From assembly GCA_003024175.1 (NCBI GenBank), contig MDYQ01000004.1:124001-188000 (forward strand): a DNA stretch of 64,000 nucleotides. Reading direction: 5' to 3'. The translations under genes and the position numbers were made by a program. The notes beneath the pieces are model-generated. The model ran no database searches. It was not told where the DNA came from and was given only the letters and a program-made list of their open reading frames with translations. Source of the stretch: Planoprotostelium fungivorum. Its lineage: Eukaryota; Evosea; Variosea; Cavosteliida; Cavosteliaceae. Below are positions 1-9,909 of the stretch, piece by piece (the first letter of the stretch is position 1; each line of letters begins with the position of its first letter).

Positions 1-1405
1 ATGGTTTTGATCTGACTCGAGCTTAGATCAGCTACCAGGGAGGCCATGAGGCTATAAATAGCCTTCTCTAAATTTGCCGCCAAAAGGTTCGAATCGTCGT
101 CTCCCACGTGTTTCGCCTGGGTGAGAATTACCCTCGTCTACAACGATGTAGATGAATCCCACCTTGACGTCCTTGACCAATTTGTGTGCCCTCTCAAAGT
201 TGAGCTGCACCGTCGTCCAACTTCGCGGATCGCGGATCGCAAATTCCAGCATGTTCGTCCACTCGTACTTCTCTTCCTCGTTTCGAGCCGAGAAGAGGAT
301 CTGGAAAGGTCAGCGAAATTTCCGATCACGTCGAAACCATCTGGCTCGTTGTAGTCTCACCTGTTGCTTCTGCATCTGGGTTCTCTCTGAACTGGGATTA
401 ATTGCCACCGTCTTGTTTGCTTTGAGGAGGTCAGCCTGGGAAATTTCAGATCTTTTTCGGGGAAAAGTCGGTATCACGGTCTGATCGAACACGGGTGATG
501 GTGTCGGAGAGGGTGGAGCATCCGGATCTTTCGTAGCGGACGTCATATCTACAACGAGTCAGTCCCAATTTATCATTCCCGCCAAATCCTCACCTCGCAG
601 GGACTGCTTGCCGGATTTGGGATCCTTTGTCAAGTTGGTATGAGAAGTTGAAATCTTCTTCAACTTGAAAAGGGGGTTCATCAGGGACGTCAGGGACGAC
701 TGAGTCTGCCGCCGGTAAATTTCCGGGAACTTTCCATCTACAACGCACCTCGGTTCCCTTCGGTGAAGAAGGTACCTTCTTCGTGGGATCCTCTTCTGGC
801 TTCTTGCTGGGTGTCTGTGGTACAGCGAAGTCCGTTGTAGATGAGCTGACGGGAGGGCCTGCAGTGTCAGAATGTTGTGTGAAGAATGCAGGTTCACCTG
901 GCCAAGTAGCGCTGTTTCGGTTGGTGTTGGGGATATAGACACTACTGCTCGAGTCGGTGTTGATCGCGGCGACGGCTCCGGGGGGGAAATGTTCGATCAA
1001 CTGAGACGCGTGAGACGTGGGATGAGATGATGGATGTTCACTTCGAATCGTGATGTCGATGTGGAGTTGGTGATCTCTCGATTGACGCGACAGAAGCGAA
1101 GATCAAATTGAGATACGGACAGTTCGGACAGTGTCGGTTCACTTCGGGCGGGCTATAGAGGATGAGAAGATGGAATGGAAATCACATCACAAATGTTCGA
1201 GAGCGAGGAGAGACAGAACGGATGAAGGAGAGGGACTCACCGGTTTCTTGTCGAAGTAATAGAGAGTGGAGCCTTTGACGTGTACCCATACTCTCTCCCA
1301 TTTTCCGTCCAGGGTCTTCATTTTGAGATGACCTCCTTTCCATTTCGAGCTGTTCATGGATGAGATGGAATGATAAGCCCGACAGATGCACCTGATACTA
1401 TCCAT
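1..1405 (-). CDS. PH-domain protein with interrupted PH fold, 3' end outside window
   Basis: The gene reads right to left and runs off the left edge, so its C-terminus is missing. The first exon contains a typical PH start around 1250-1357: a KWKGGHLKMK strand, then GKWERVWVHV and LYYFDKKP. The next exon continues with strands (DLRFCRV, RFEVNI). A Pro/Ser/Thr-rich stretch of roughly 200 residues follows (about 310-1000). The closing PH strand and helix (ILFSARNEEEKYEWTNMLEFAI) are then encoded near 230-300. The PH fold therefore seems to be split by a disordered insert. PH domains bind phosphoinositides or proteins at membranes. Introns are short, for example about 39 nt near 870-910, and one near 120-165 carries a CTACAACG-type palindrome. 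Start choice is uncertain: ATG at 1405 or 1357. The family beyond PH is not recognised. Confidence 0.6.
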
Positions 1406-2130
1406 GATTATTGAAGCATACGTCAGATGGAGACGCTGCGGTGTTGATTGTTCTGATCGTGCGGAGTCAGTCTCTATATTACGGATATAATAGAAGATAA
1501 AGATAAGAGATATGCAATGTGAAACCATGTTTGCATTCGATAGAAACAGACGGACATTTGAATTCTTCATATTTGACGTTCATTCTCCTCTTCTATCGCC
1601 CACTATGATTTCCTTCTAATGGAGTCGCAACACGAATGATGAGGCTGCCACAAACAGAACTCACCCTCTTCTCAGAGATCCTCTTTCGTCCCTCGTCGAG
1701 CTCTGGCTTAGTCTGGATGCAACTGCCGCTAAATAAATGTTCACAACAATCCAAATCTTTTTGTGTTCCTTGCATTCACACCTTTATCCGCGTTTGGACT
1801 CGATAGGGCGCGGCCTTCCCTGGTTCCTTCAGCCACTCCTTACACAACCCGCGAGCGTATTAGCTAGCTTGTGTTTCGCGGACAACAGCTAACGAACCTG
1901 GAAGTTACGGTGTAGCCATAGTGTGTGCGTCTGTTTTTGATGGCGTTGATCACAGGCATCGTGATGGGTCAGTCACTGAGGGCAGGGAGAATTGCGTGAG
2001 GTTGCTTTAGCGCGAACCACCACCGAAAAGAGCGGAAATTGCAATTTTGAAAATAATGGAATTGATTGTAGAATTTATGGTGATTCAGATGTGATCTCAT
2101 TCGACACATCTCCATTCTTACGCTTGGCAA
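1406..2130. other. Intergenic stretch between divergent genes
   Basis: This holds the presumed promoters of the leftward PH gene and the rightward EMC7 gene. Short open frames occur (for example 1593-1775 on the minus strand), but none has a recognisable motif or a convincing splice structure. I see no RNA gene here. Confidence 0.4.
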
Positions 2131-3057
2131 TGAGATTCTGCTTGGTACTCCTTGCTATATTGTCAATTGTCACGGCTGAACCGTGAGCGACATCGCGTGT
2201 CCTCATCGTAATCGAAACTCAGATTCAAATTTGAGGGAAGACTCGTCGATCACTCAGCACCACGACCAAATCCTCTTCCAGGTCTACTATTTTATTTCGA
2301 CCTTGTGTTCTGATAGCTCTGAAATAGGTTCTAATGATGTTACGTTGAGACTACGCGGACAAAAGGGCACATATTCTACCCTCTGTAGAAAGGACGGCTC
2401 CTTTGCCATGTGACGATCCGTTTTCGATCTGTCCATATCATGTACTCACTTGGCGACAGATCAGATGTTGCCCCCGGGGCTTACCTCTTCGAAGTGTCTT
2501 CCACTGATCTCATCTACCCTCAGGTGCATCATCTAACCCGATATCGATGCATTCTATCCAAATGATGTTTCTGATGTCTCCTGCAGTTACGAGTGGAAGT
2601 GTCAGGAAAAGGACAGATGAGAATATCCAGAGGAGAGGACAACACTCAAACCATTCCCCACCCTCTCAGAATCACAGCCGAGGGCAGAGCCGATTATTTC
2701 ACACCTAGAGAAGGTTTCGAGGTGCTGTCTCTCTTTGCATCTTCCATCACATCATCATCGTATCGTCATCGCATACGATTCCATCATCATCGACATCGCG
2801 TCGTCTTTGTCTTCCACTCCCAAGTCAACATCACACTCCACCTCTCACTTGTACATCAGGTCATGTCTCTGTTGAAGAACCCGATGATGCTCATGATGGG
2901 CGTCACGCTGGGCATGACTTGGGTGGTTCCCAAGATCATGGGAAGTTTAGACGAAGAAGCTCTCGAAGAGTTACAAGGTGGAGCCAATCGACAGCAATTG
3001 GAGGAACCACCCACATGGGAACCACCCACACTGAGACCCACCATCACCAACCATTAA
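2131..3057 (+). CDS. EMC7: ER membrane protein complex subunit 7 (EMC7-like)
   Basis: EMC7 is a subunit of the ER membrane complex that inserts transmembrane segments. The ATG at 2131 opens a hydrophobic signal peptide (FCLVLLAILSIVTAEP). After splicing come a beta-sandwich region (FKFEGRLVDHSAPRPNP, then TLRLRGQKGTYSTLCRKDGSF, then AYLFEVSSTDLIYPQ) and a KGQMRISRGEDNTQ / HPLRITAEGRADYFTPREGF segment. The C-terminal membrane anchor has the family's Met-rich signature (LLKNPMMLMMGVTLGM and VVPKIMGSLDEE). This matches the order signal peptide, DUF2012 beta-sandwich, 'NPMxxMM' anchor known for EMC7. There are about five short introns. The stop is TAA at 3055-3057. It converges on the RasGEF-V4R gene. 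Confidence 0.88.
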
Positions 3058-3087
3058 ACTCTTCTCTCTCTCTTCTATCGTACGACT

Positions 3088-3190
3088 GTACGATCGGTTT
3101 TAAGGTTTAAAGACGACGTTCTACAAGACCATCGTACATTGCTCCTCCACGTACGGTCGGTTTTAAGGTTTAAAGACGACGTTCTACAAG
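3088..3190. repeat. Two direct copies of a 40-bp unit
   Basis: The unit starts GTACGATCGGTTTTAAGG at 3088-3127 and recurs almost unchanged at 3151-3190 (period 63 bp), ending in GACGACGTTCTACAAG both times. It lies between the stops of two convergent genes, so it may sit in overlapping 3' UTRs or act in transcript end formation. That role is inference. Confidence 0.85.
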
Positions 3191-3212
3191 GCCGCCGTGT
3201 ATTTCAATCGTT

Positions 3213-6200
3213 TCATTCGACTTTGACTTCGCCGGCTGAACGGATGAGAGTGATACCCATGAGGTCACTTGGCTTGTAGCCACTCTCCCCCGCAGCGACG
3301 ATCTTCTTCACTTCCTCTTCGATGGTCGCCGGAGGTGCCACCACGAAGCTGCAAGCGCCCGCTCCGTTTCTCCTGCAAGAGACCTGTGCGACATTTAGAC
3401 GTGATGATGAGTTTGTGATGACGGGGTTGTGTGATGATGATGATGATCATGTTGCTAAGTTTGTGTTGATGAGTTGATGAGTCGATGATGATGATGATGA
3501 GCTTGTGATGGTGATCACCTCGATACATTCGACGTGAGTACCGAAAGCATCGGACATCCAACCCGAAATGTAACCCGCCGTCAATATACAAGTCGGTGAT
3601 TGAATGGAAGTGGCAGTATTCGCCTTCATCGTCTTTCCGGATGCCACCCACACCTTCTCTCATCAATCTCTCGTCACATCGACGATGTCACGATCACATC
3701 AACATCACATCGACGATTAGACGATTCATCACCTCGGCCTCGAAGCTGTTGACGAGATTGCATCTGACGCAGATGTGTTCCAATTTCTTTTGAGGTGAAG
3801 TTCTGATGGAAGTGTCTGGGTAGGGCTGTATGCTCATCTTACCCCAACCGGTACTTCTCATGGCGTAACTCAAGAAGAAGACCTGGCGAGTTGTAGACGA
3901 GCTCCAGATTTCAGTGGAATTTCACCTTCTTGTACGGCTCCATGGTGAGGTCTGATGATGTGATGTTACGTACCCCTGCGTAACCTAGATTGTAGCCCAA
4001 CTTGTTCATCATGCTGGCGGCAAACAAAGCTGCCTCTTGCTTACGTTCGGCACCGAAAATCTGATGAAATTTCACCGTCTATAACGAGACAATATCTCAC
4101 CCGCTCGAAATGCTCGACGTACTCTACGGACACGGAAGATCCTCTTACGAACACGTATCTCTGCTCTTCACTCTTTTCGAAGCTGACGATACCGAGATTG
4201 GGTTCACATTGGAGTCCTCCGTACAATTGGTTGCTCAACTGTGAAAAGTTTAGAGATCATCGTCATGATGATGATCTCGATGATGTGATCGTGATGTGTT
4301 CAGAGGATGTGATGATGTGATGATGATGAGATGATCCAGCACCTCCTGACAGCTCGTCTCTACCATCGGAATGCGTTCGAAGACCACGTCCGAGGTCATC
4401 TGAGAGTTGGTCTACCGTCGTTTAATTCGGACAACTACAACTAGCCTCCTCACCTTGAACAAATTGGACTTTTTCAATTTCGCCAGACCCTGCTGCAGCA
4501 CTCCCGCGTCTGATGATGACGTCATCACCTCTGTAAAGATCACGTGACTCACTCTTTTTCTCCGATTTTTCAAACAAGAGAGGTTGGGGTATCCAAATGG
4601 CTTCCTTTTGAGCAGCCGTCAGACCAAGAAAATCCGAATATTTCCCGACTATGCCTTCCATTCTCTCTGGCGTTGTAGATACGTATTGACACGGCTTGTC
4701 CGTTCCCTTACCACAGAAGATCTCGCACGTTTCGATGCGTGATCCTGTGAAATTTCAGTGAAATTCCGAATTTTCCTCGAAACATACCGTAGCACACGGT
4801 GGTCCACCCTGCCAGATAACCACAGAACTGCGTACAATTTCTGAACTTCTGTGCACTGTCCACAGAATACTGCTGGAGGTGCAAGTAAAAATTCTCCTTA
4901 CTCAGATCACCATCCAACAGCTCCATGCGGTCCCACCCTGATGACGTCATCACACGTCATCACCACTGTATCTCTCACCTTCGTATGCGGTGAATATGAG
5001 GCCAGATATGAGTAGATCCTGCTCTGTCTCTACCTTGATGTCTTTCTTGTATGTCCTGATGTCGTTCTCTCCTACGGTATGCCAGAAGTGATATCTCGTC
5101 TTGACGGTGGAGGGATCTGTACGATATCATTGGGGGTTGTAGATGGATATCTACTGACCTTCGGCTCCTGTTCCGGTGGCGTCAGAGAGAGTGTCGCTGT
5201 TGAGAAGGATCGTTCTGTGATTGGCCGTGTGAATGGTTCCCTACAATTCTCTCAGTCTCGTTGTAGAATGCATGTCCATATGAGAGTGAATCGATACGTG
5301 AAAAAATAAAACACACGGAGGACGATTGTAGATGAATGACTCACCTTCAGGATGTGCATCTTCGTTGCCTCATTGTAGAATGCACTGGCGGCCTACCTTT
5401 GTCAACATAGAAATCTCGATGAAATATCACCTGTTCCATGCGCGTGAAGTTGGGCTGCAGTTCGTCCTTCCTTACGTAATGTGAAATTTCCTTCTTGACT
5501 CTCCTGTGTCTTCTGGGTGTACCACTCATCGAATCTCTCCTCGTCTTGGCAATGATATATTCCTCTTGTATGGAGATCGATCTACAACGCTCAGTTGACA
5601 TTTTGGCGGGAAAACCTCACTTGCGGTGGTTGTTGTTGTTACCACTTCGACCCGACACGTCAGATTCCACGGAGATCTACCAGAAATCTCAGTGAATTTA
5701 CAAATTACGTATCATCACCTCAGATCTAGAGTCCGTGAGGGATCCCGTCTCTTCCGTCTACAACGATCAACATCATGACATCTCACGTGACATCTCACCT
5801 CAGGTACAGCGTTGTACAGTACTTGAGGCTCACACTGCAGAGATTTCTCATACAATTCTTCTTCGTTGTTGATTAGAGTCGTCACCCTGAGAAAGCCCAA
5901 CACCTGCTGAGGCTGTGATGTCATCAGTTCCCGCCAGAATTTTCTCGGAATATCTCACGTCTACGTTGTACCCCTCATAGTGGTCGACTTGTTTCTCTTG
6001 GATGTAAGACATCCTCTTCTTAATCAATCGTAAGAGGCTAGCGTCCACTTGACCGTTCACGATGGTTTCGTTCTCGTTCAAAAAGGTGAAATCACGCATG
6101 AGAACTCCTGAAGGATGTCATCTACAACGTTGTAGATGAGCGGACTCACCGATGTAAGGGACGACGGCACCCTTTCTCGTGGCCATATCTTCTTGGTACA

Positions 6201-8010
6201 ATCTAAAGTTGGATGCTGGACTCATCAGATCGTCCAAATACTTGTAGTCCATCCTCGCTCTCTCCGAGATGGCATTCCACATGCCTGAGGAGGGTGAATA
6301 AAATAGAATAAAATCATTTTCCACCTTTTAATCTCTGCACGGCGAAATTGTTGAGGCCGGATATGATAGCGAGACAGGAGTCGTAGTTACCCAGCATCTC
6401 ACATTTCTATGTGGGTGTCAATATGCAAGACTCTAACGACATCTCACCTTGGCAACGCGTATCATACGCTCCGCAATTTCGAGTTGGACGCTCTTGTTTA
6501 ATTCGGTTACAATCTCCGTAGTCACCCACGAGCTCAACTACAACGAGCCAGAGTCAGTCGTCATGATGCATGGGAGACGATGGACGATGAGATCTCACAT
6601 GGTTGAACTTTTGGATGAGGAGATCGAGAGAAGAAGGTGTCTCCTCCTTCTGTTTGGGCAAGTGACGATTCCAACCTGATTTAGACAAGAAATCGATCGG
6701 GTTCAAGTTGATGAAGGCAGCAGACATGTCCAAAGTGAGTGAGAGGGCGACGAGTTCAGTCGGTTGCTTGACAAAGGACAGAACCTGAAGAGAGTGAATA
6801 TAGAAGGTGAGATGGATGAGATGGTGATTACCTCCGACTTTTCGATGTTGGACAGGATGTATTGGGTGGCTTCGTCGCTCATCTTGTCTGAAGAATTGGA
6901 TGACAAGAGTGAGTCCGAGGATGAGCTGATTGTCGGGGTGGTCTGATGGGGTCAATTGACACCATGCGATTCGATGGCTCACAGTAGTCAATTTGAATGA
7001 TATCTTCTGGACTTTACGGCTGTATGAGAACTTCTTATCCCGGAGGAAGTAGAGCTGGATCATATCGTTAATTCATTACATTAGAAGATGAGCCCACCCG
7101 AATGGATAGGAGTTGGAACTGTCTCTTTCGGTATGTCTTGTCCTCCAATGTGCCGCAGCATGGTGGTCTTTCGAAGAGTTCGAGGATGCGAAGTCTTTCC
7201 TTCTTTCTTGGAAAGTCGATGAAGAAGAACTTGTCCATCCATCGATAGAGAAAGTCGGCTGCTCTATTCAACGTAAAAATGAGATCCGATGCATTCAATA
7301 CAAACCCATCGCAGGCGGAGACACCACTCGTTAGACTCCTGTTGATGCCCTGTGAGCTGATGGGTGGTCAATCATTGAAATCATCTCTGCACCGATCTCA
7401 CTGTTCCTCCCAGATGTTTAACAATTGAACAGGAGACAGGAACCGTCTATATGTGATCAAGAAGAGGTTTATCTCGTCTGAGCTCTCATATCAGTCAACC
7501 TGACACATGTTGCCAAACACGCACCGACTCTCAGTGGATGATGACCCGCTATCGCCTGCCTCGCCCACACCTCAGCCGCAATGTCTGTCTCTCCCATGCT
7601 CTCTGCACGTCTCATGTGTGAACTTTGTCTCTGTGTGGTAGGAACAACAGGCACTCTTCTTCTGAACCCTTGGAGTGACACCCGTGAAACTTTCTCCCGA
7701 AATTCGACGCTCAGGTGCCCATGGAGGAATCGATATTGAGAGAATTTAGAAGATAGAGACGCTCACCCACAGGTGCTTCGTCCTTCAGAGTTGAAATCAG
7801 ATGATTTCCCCGCAGGTTTATAGTTTATTGTTCGTGTGTTGTCCATCGANTGAAGGTGCCCATGGAGGAATCGATATTGAGAGAATTTAGAAGATAGAGA
7901 CACTCACCCATAGGTTCGACCTCCTTCAGAATTGAAATCAGGTGATTTTCCTGCGCAGTTTTATAGTTTATTGTTCGTGCCTTGTCGCTCGATCGATCGT
8001 TGAGATCCAT
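3213..8010 (-). CDS. RasGEF protein with C-terminal V4R domains
   Basis: This is a multi-exon gene. From ATG 8010, the N-terminal exon is followed near 7380-7690 by a RasGEF_N region (INLFLITYRRFLSPVQLLNIW, then FLYRWMDKFFFIDFPRKKERL). The catalytic CDC25-type RasGEF domain spans about 5790-7060: LDMSAAFINLNPIDFL, VTELNKSVQLEIAERMI, CLAIISGLNNFAVQRLKG, YKYLDDLMSPASNFRLYQ and YIGVLMRDFTFLNENE. It ends with LYEKSLQCEPQ. RasGEFs load Ras with GTP. A linker (about 5100-5720) leads to two V4R-like modules: FCGYLAGWTTVCYG with CGKGTDKPCQYVSTTP, and AGYISGWMSDAFGTHVECIEV with RRNGAGACSFVVAPP. V4R domains are small-molecule sensor folds. Consecutive exons join in frame across the junction, which supports one fused gene; two adjacent genes remain possible. 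The stop is TGA at 3213. Confidence 0.72.
5601..5614 (-). repeat. Intronic TTTTCCCGCCAAAA motif
   Basis: An exact copy on the minus strand lies about 4 nt inside the donor GTGAGG of a roughly 39-nt RasGEF-V4R intron that ends in GTTGTAG. The same 14-mer recurs in three FIG4 introns. It resembles an E2F/DP binding site. Confidence 0.8.
6119..6138. repeat. Intronic 20-nt perfect palindrome
   Basis: CATCTACAACGTTGTAGATG is perfectly self-complementary. It lies inside a roughly 43-nt intron between the RasGEF exons encoding YIG and VLMRDFTF. See the intron palindrome finding. Confidence 0.9.
7713..7991. repeat. Tandem duplication of exon 1/intron 1, next to an ambiguous base
   Basis: Two adjacent copies of about 130-140 bp start AGGTGCCCATGGAGGAATCG at 7713 and 7854 (period 141 bp), with scattered substitutions. 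The minus strand of each copy encodes a version of the first-exon sequence (RTINYK) followed by the same intron. The N at 7850 is at the junction. This could be a genuine tandem duplication or two haplotypes joined by the assembler. Confidence 0.8.
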
Positions 8011-8169
8011 CGCATATTGTTTCCAACAGCCCGACAGAACTCATCTCGTTTGGATCGTCATCAGGCGCACATGCAGTGATCTCCTAAACCCGGTGACGTT
8101 CACGAATCCACCGCTTGGATGTGCTCAAGTGGGCTGTAAAGAACAATTATTCTGTCAGAGATGACACAG

Positions 8170-8412
8170 TCATCCCAGCAGGAAGGTCGATCGAGATGAT
8201 GGAATGGCTGAGAGTGTAAGGAAAGAGCGTTGAGAGAGACTGAAAGAGTGAACGATACACAGAGTGGCGTCCACGAAAGACATTAGGAAGAGAAGAGGAA
8301 GTCGTGTCATGATCAACAATACACGCGGGTCGTACTTACGTTCCCTCTTCAACATCATCTCGTCGACCTCACTGGCGTGTTGAGCTTCTGTTTCCCCCTC
8401 AATAGGAGCCAT
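8170..8412 (-). CDS. Very small hypothetical protein
   Basis: ATG 8412 opens an acidic frame (MAPIEGETEAQHASEVDEMM). A GTAAGT donor at about 8338 and a CTCTCAG acceptor about 130 nt on would join it to IPSSRSTFLLG and a TGA at 8170, giving a protein of about 36 residues. The unspliced frame would give 80 residues with a hydrophobic middle. I do not recognise a family. Clean splice signals and a position just upstream of a divergent gene make it plausible but unproven. Confidence 0.35.
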   Translation of the reverse strand: MAPIEGETEAQHASEVDEMMLKRERKYDPRVLLIMTRLPLLFLMSFVDATLCIVHSFSLSQRSFLTLSAIPSSRSTFLLG

Positions 8413-8554
8413 TGTCTGTATTCCATATGTCCATACATCGGGCTTAACGCGCGCAAACTCGTCCTCTTACCGCGACGCTCGGCATAACCGTTTATGTTTT
8501 CAGACATCTGTCAACGAAAGTTCAAGACACGATTTCCATTCCCATCTGAACACG

Positions 8555-8992
8555 ATGAAGGCAGCCCTCATCGTCCTCTCCATCTTCTTGGTGATTGTCC
8601 ATGCAGACAATTTCGAGTCTCAGGTTCAGCTCTACTCCAGCAACGGATCTTCAGTGGTCATTACGAACAATTGGGGTCTGCACTTGGGAACTGATCAAGC
8701 CAACACCTTCACCGCCGTCATCACGGCTGACGGAGAACTCTATCTTAGAGGAAGCGACAAGTACTCGAATGCATATGTAACTGCGGCCGGAACTACGGGC
8801 AGCGGTCTGCAGCTAGGACCTCAACAGACATCCGTCTTCACTACATTTCAGCTCGGATTACAGAATGGTTACACAACATTGTACTCCGTCTCTGCCAAGC
8901 AATACGTTAGAGCCACCCCAGATGGAGTTCTATCCGCCGATGGAGGAGATACTGCAGGAGATAACGCTCTCTTCACTCTGAAGATGCTGTAA
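8555..8992 (+). CDS. Secreted 145-aa protein, possible beta-trefoil fold
   Basis: This is an intronless frame. The N-terminus is a signal peptide (MKAALIVLSIFLVIVHA, cleavage likely after HA). The mature part of about 128 residues has no cysteine pattern and is rich in Gly/Ser/Thr. It contains spaced turns of the type LHLGTDQANTFTAVITADGELYL and ends with YVRATPDGVLSADGG..NALFTL. That last pattern resembles fascin/actin-crosslinker beta-trefoil strands ('YL.A..DG.v.a....g..e.F'). Trefoil assignment is inference from pattern only. Likely an exported or lumenal protein. Confidence 0.7.
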   Translation: MKAALIVLSIFLVIVHADNFESQVQLYSSNGSSVVITNNWGLHLGTDQANTFTAVITADGELYLRGSDKYSNAYVTAAGTTGSGLQLGPQQTSVFTTFQLGLQNGYTTLYSVSAKQYVRATPDGVLSADGGDTAGDNALFTLKML

Positions 8993-9145
8993 TGCTATCT
9001 GAATACAATCCTGTATCATCATCAGAAAATGGTGAAATTCGTGTTTCTTCCGTAGAGGTCACATTTCAATAATTCGAAGAAGAATCTATGGACTTCTTTG
9101 TCCCACCCTCGTTGTAATAATCATTCAAACTCATTCACATCACTG

Positions 9146-9851
9146 ATGACATCATCAGTCGTTGAGCTGTGCATCGGCTCAGAAGTAAGATCCATTCCAA
9201 CTGTTGATGCAAACTAACACATACAGACGTTTTCTATAGAGCGATCTATCATCGAGTCCAACGGTCCAAACCTCTTCACAGCACTGCTGTACAATGAATC
9301 TGAGAATCGTTTCAAGGTCATCAGAGACGAGGATGGTAGGATCCGAATCAATCGCAGTCCAACCTTCTTTCCCTTCATAAAGAAATGGATGGAGAGCGGG
9401 CAGGTGATGTAACGCCCACCACCTTTACTCAGCGACACAGATCGATCTCCTCACAAATTGGTACCGCGATCACATCAGAGAAGATGCAGACTTTTACGGT
9501 CTGGATCACATGATTCGTGCATTAGATCAACAACCAACAGAAGACGACTCACAGCTCTTCAAGCCACGACACGATGGAGCTTATTATCCGTCCACATGCC
9601 CATGTTCTGGACCTCAGTGCACGTGTGATAAGATCATCTTTGGACAAGATGGAGGAATCAATGGATCCAATTTCACCGTCTGGCGTTACTGCTGTGGAGG
9701 CGTCATGGTGAAGACAGGGACGAAAGAGTTGTATCGCATGTTCCAACACCCCACACGTGGAAACATCTACTTGGAAGATAGAACGACCTTCGAAGTGAAG
9801 AACATGATGTTCGTCCCCATCATCGAGATGATCCGAAGAATAAAGATGTAA
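9146..9851 (+). CDS. KCTD-type BTB (T1) domain protein
   Basis: The start MTSSVVELCIGSE is followed by a 42-nt intron, then TFSIERSIIESNGPNLFTALLY, ENRFKVIRDEDGRIRINRSP and FFPFIKKWMESGQ. A second short intron leads to IDLLTNWYRDHIREDADFYGLDHMIRALDQ. This is the potassium-channel-tetramerisation (T1/BTB) layout: 'v.l.vGg..F', 'dg.i.idR.p..F..il.ylr.g', 'E.a.fy.l..l'. KCTD proteins often act as Cullin-3 adaptors. The C-terminal half has a Cys cluster (STCPCSGPQCTCDKI, WRYCCGGVM) not typical of KCTDs, perhaps a metal site. The stop is TAA at 9849-9851. Confidence 0.75.
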
Positions 9852-9909
9852 GCGATCTGTCTGACTTTGACGAAGAGCGATCGATACCACACGTTTATTC
9901 TACAAAACT

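Noticed and set aside
4649-4700. Possible intron with a CTACAACG arm in the RasGEF-V4R gene
   Set aside because: Read straight through, the 45 nt code CGKGTDKPCQYVSTTP, the conserved end of a V4R module, so it is exon.
4673-4710. Tandem short repeats taken as CRISPR-like
   Set aside because: Repeats in this window are low-complexity or palindromic and lack regular spacers; the genome is eukaryotic.
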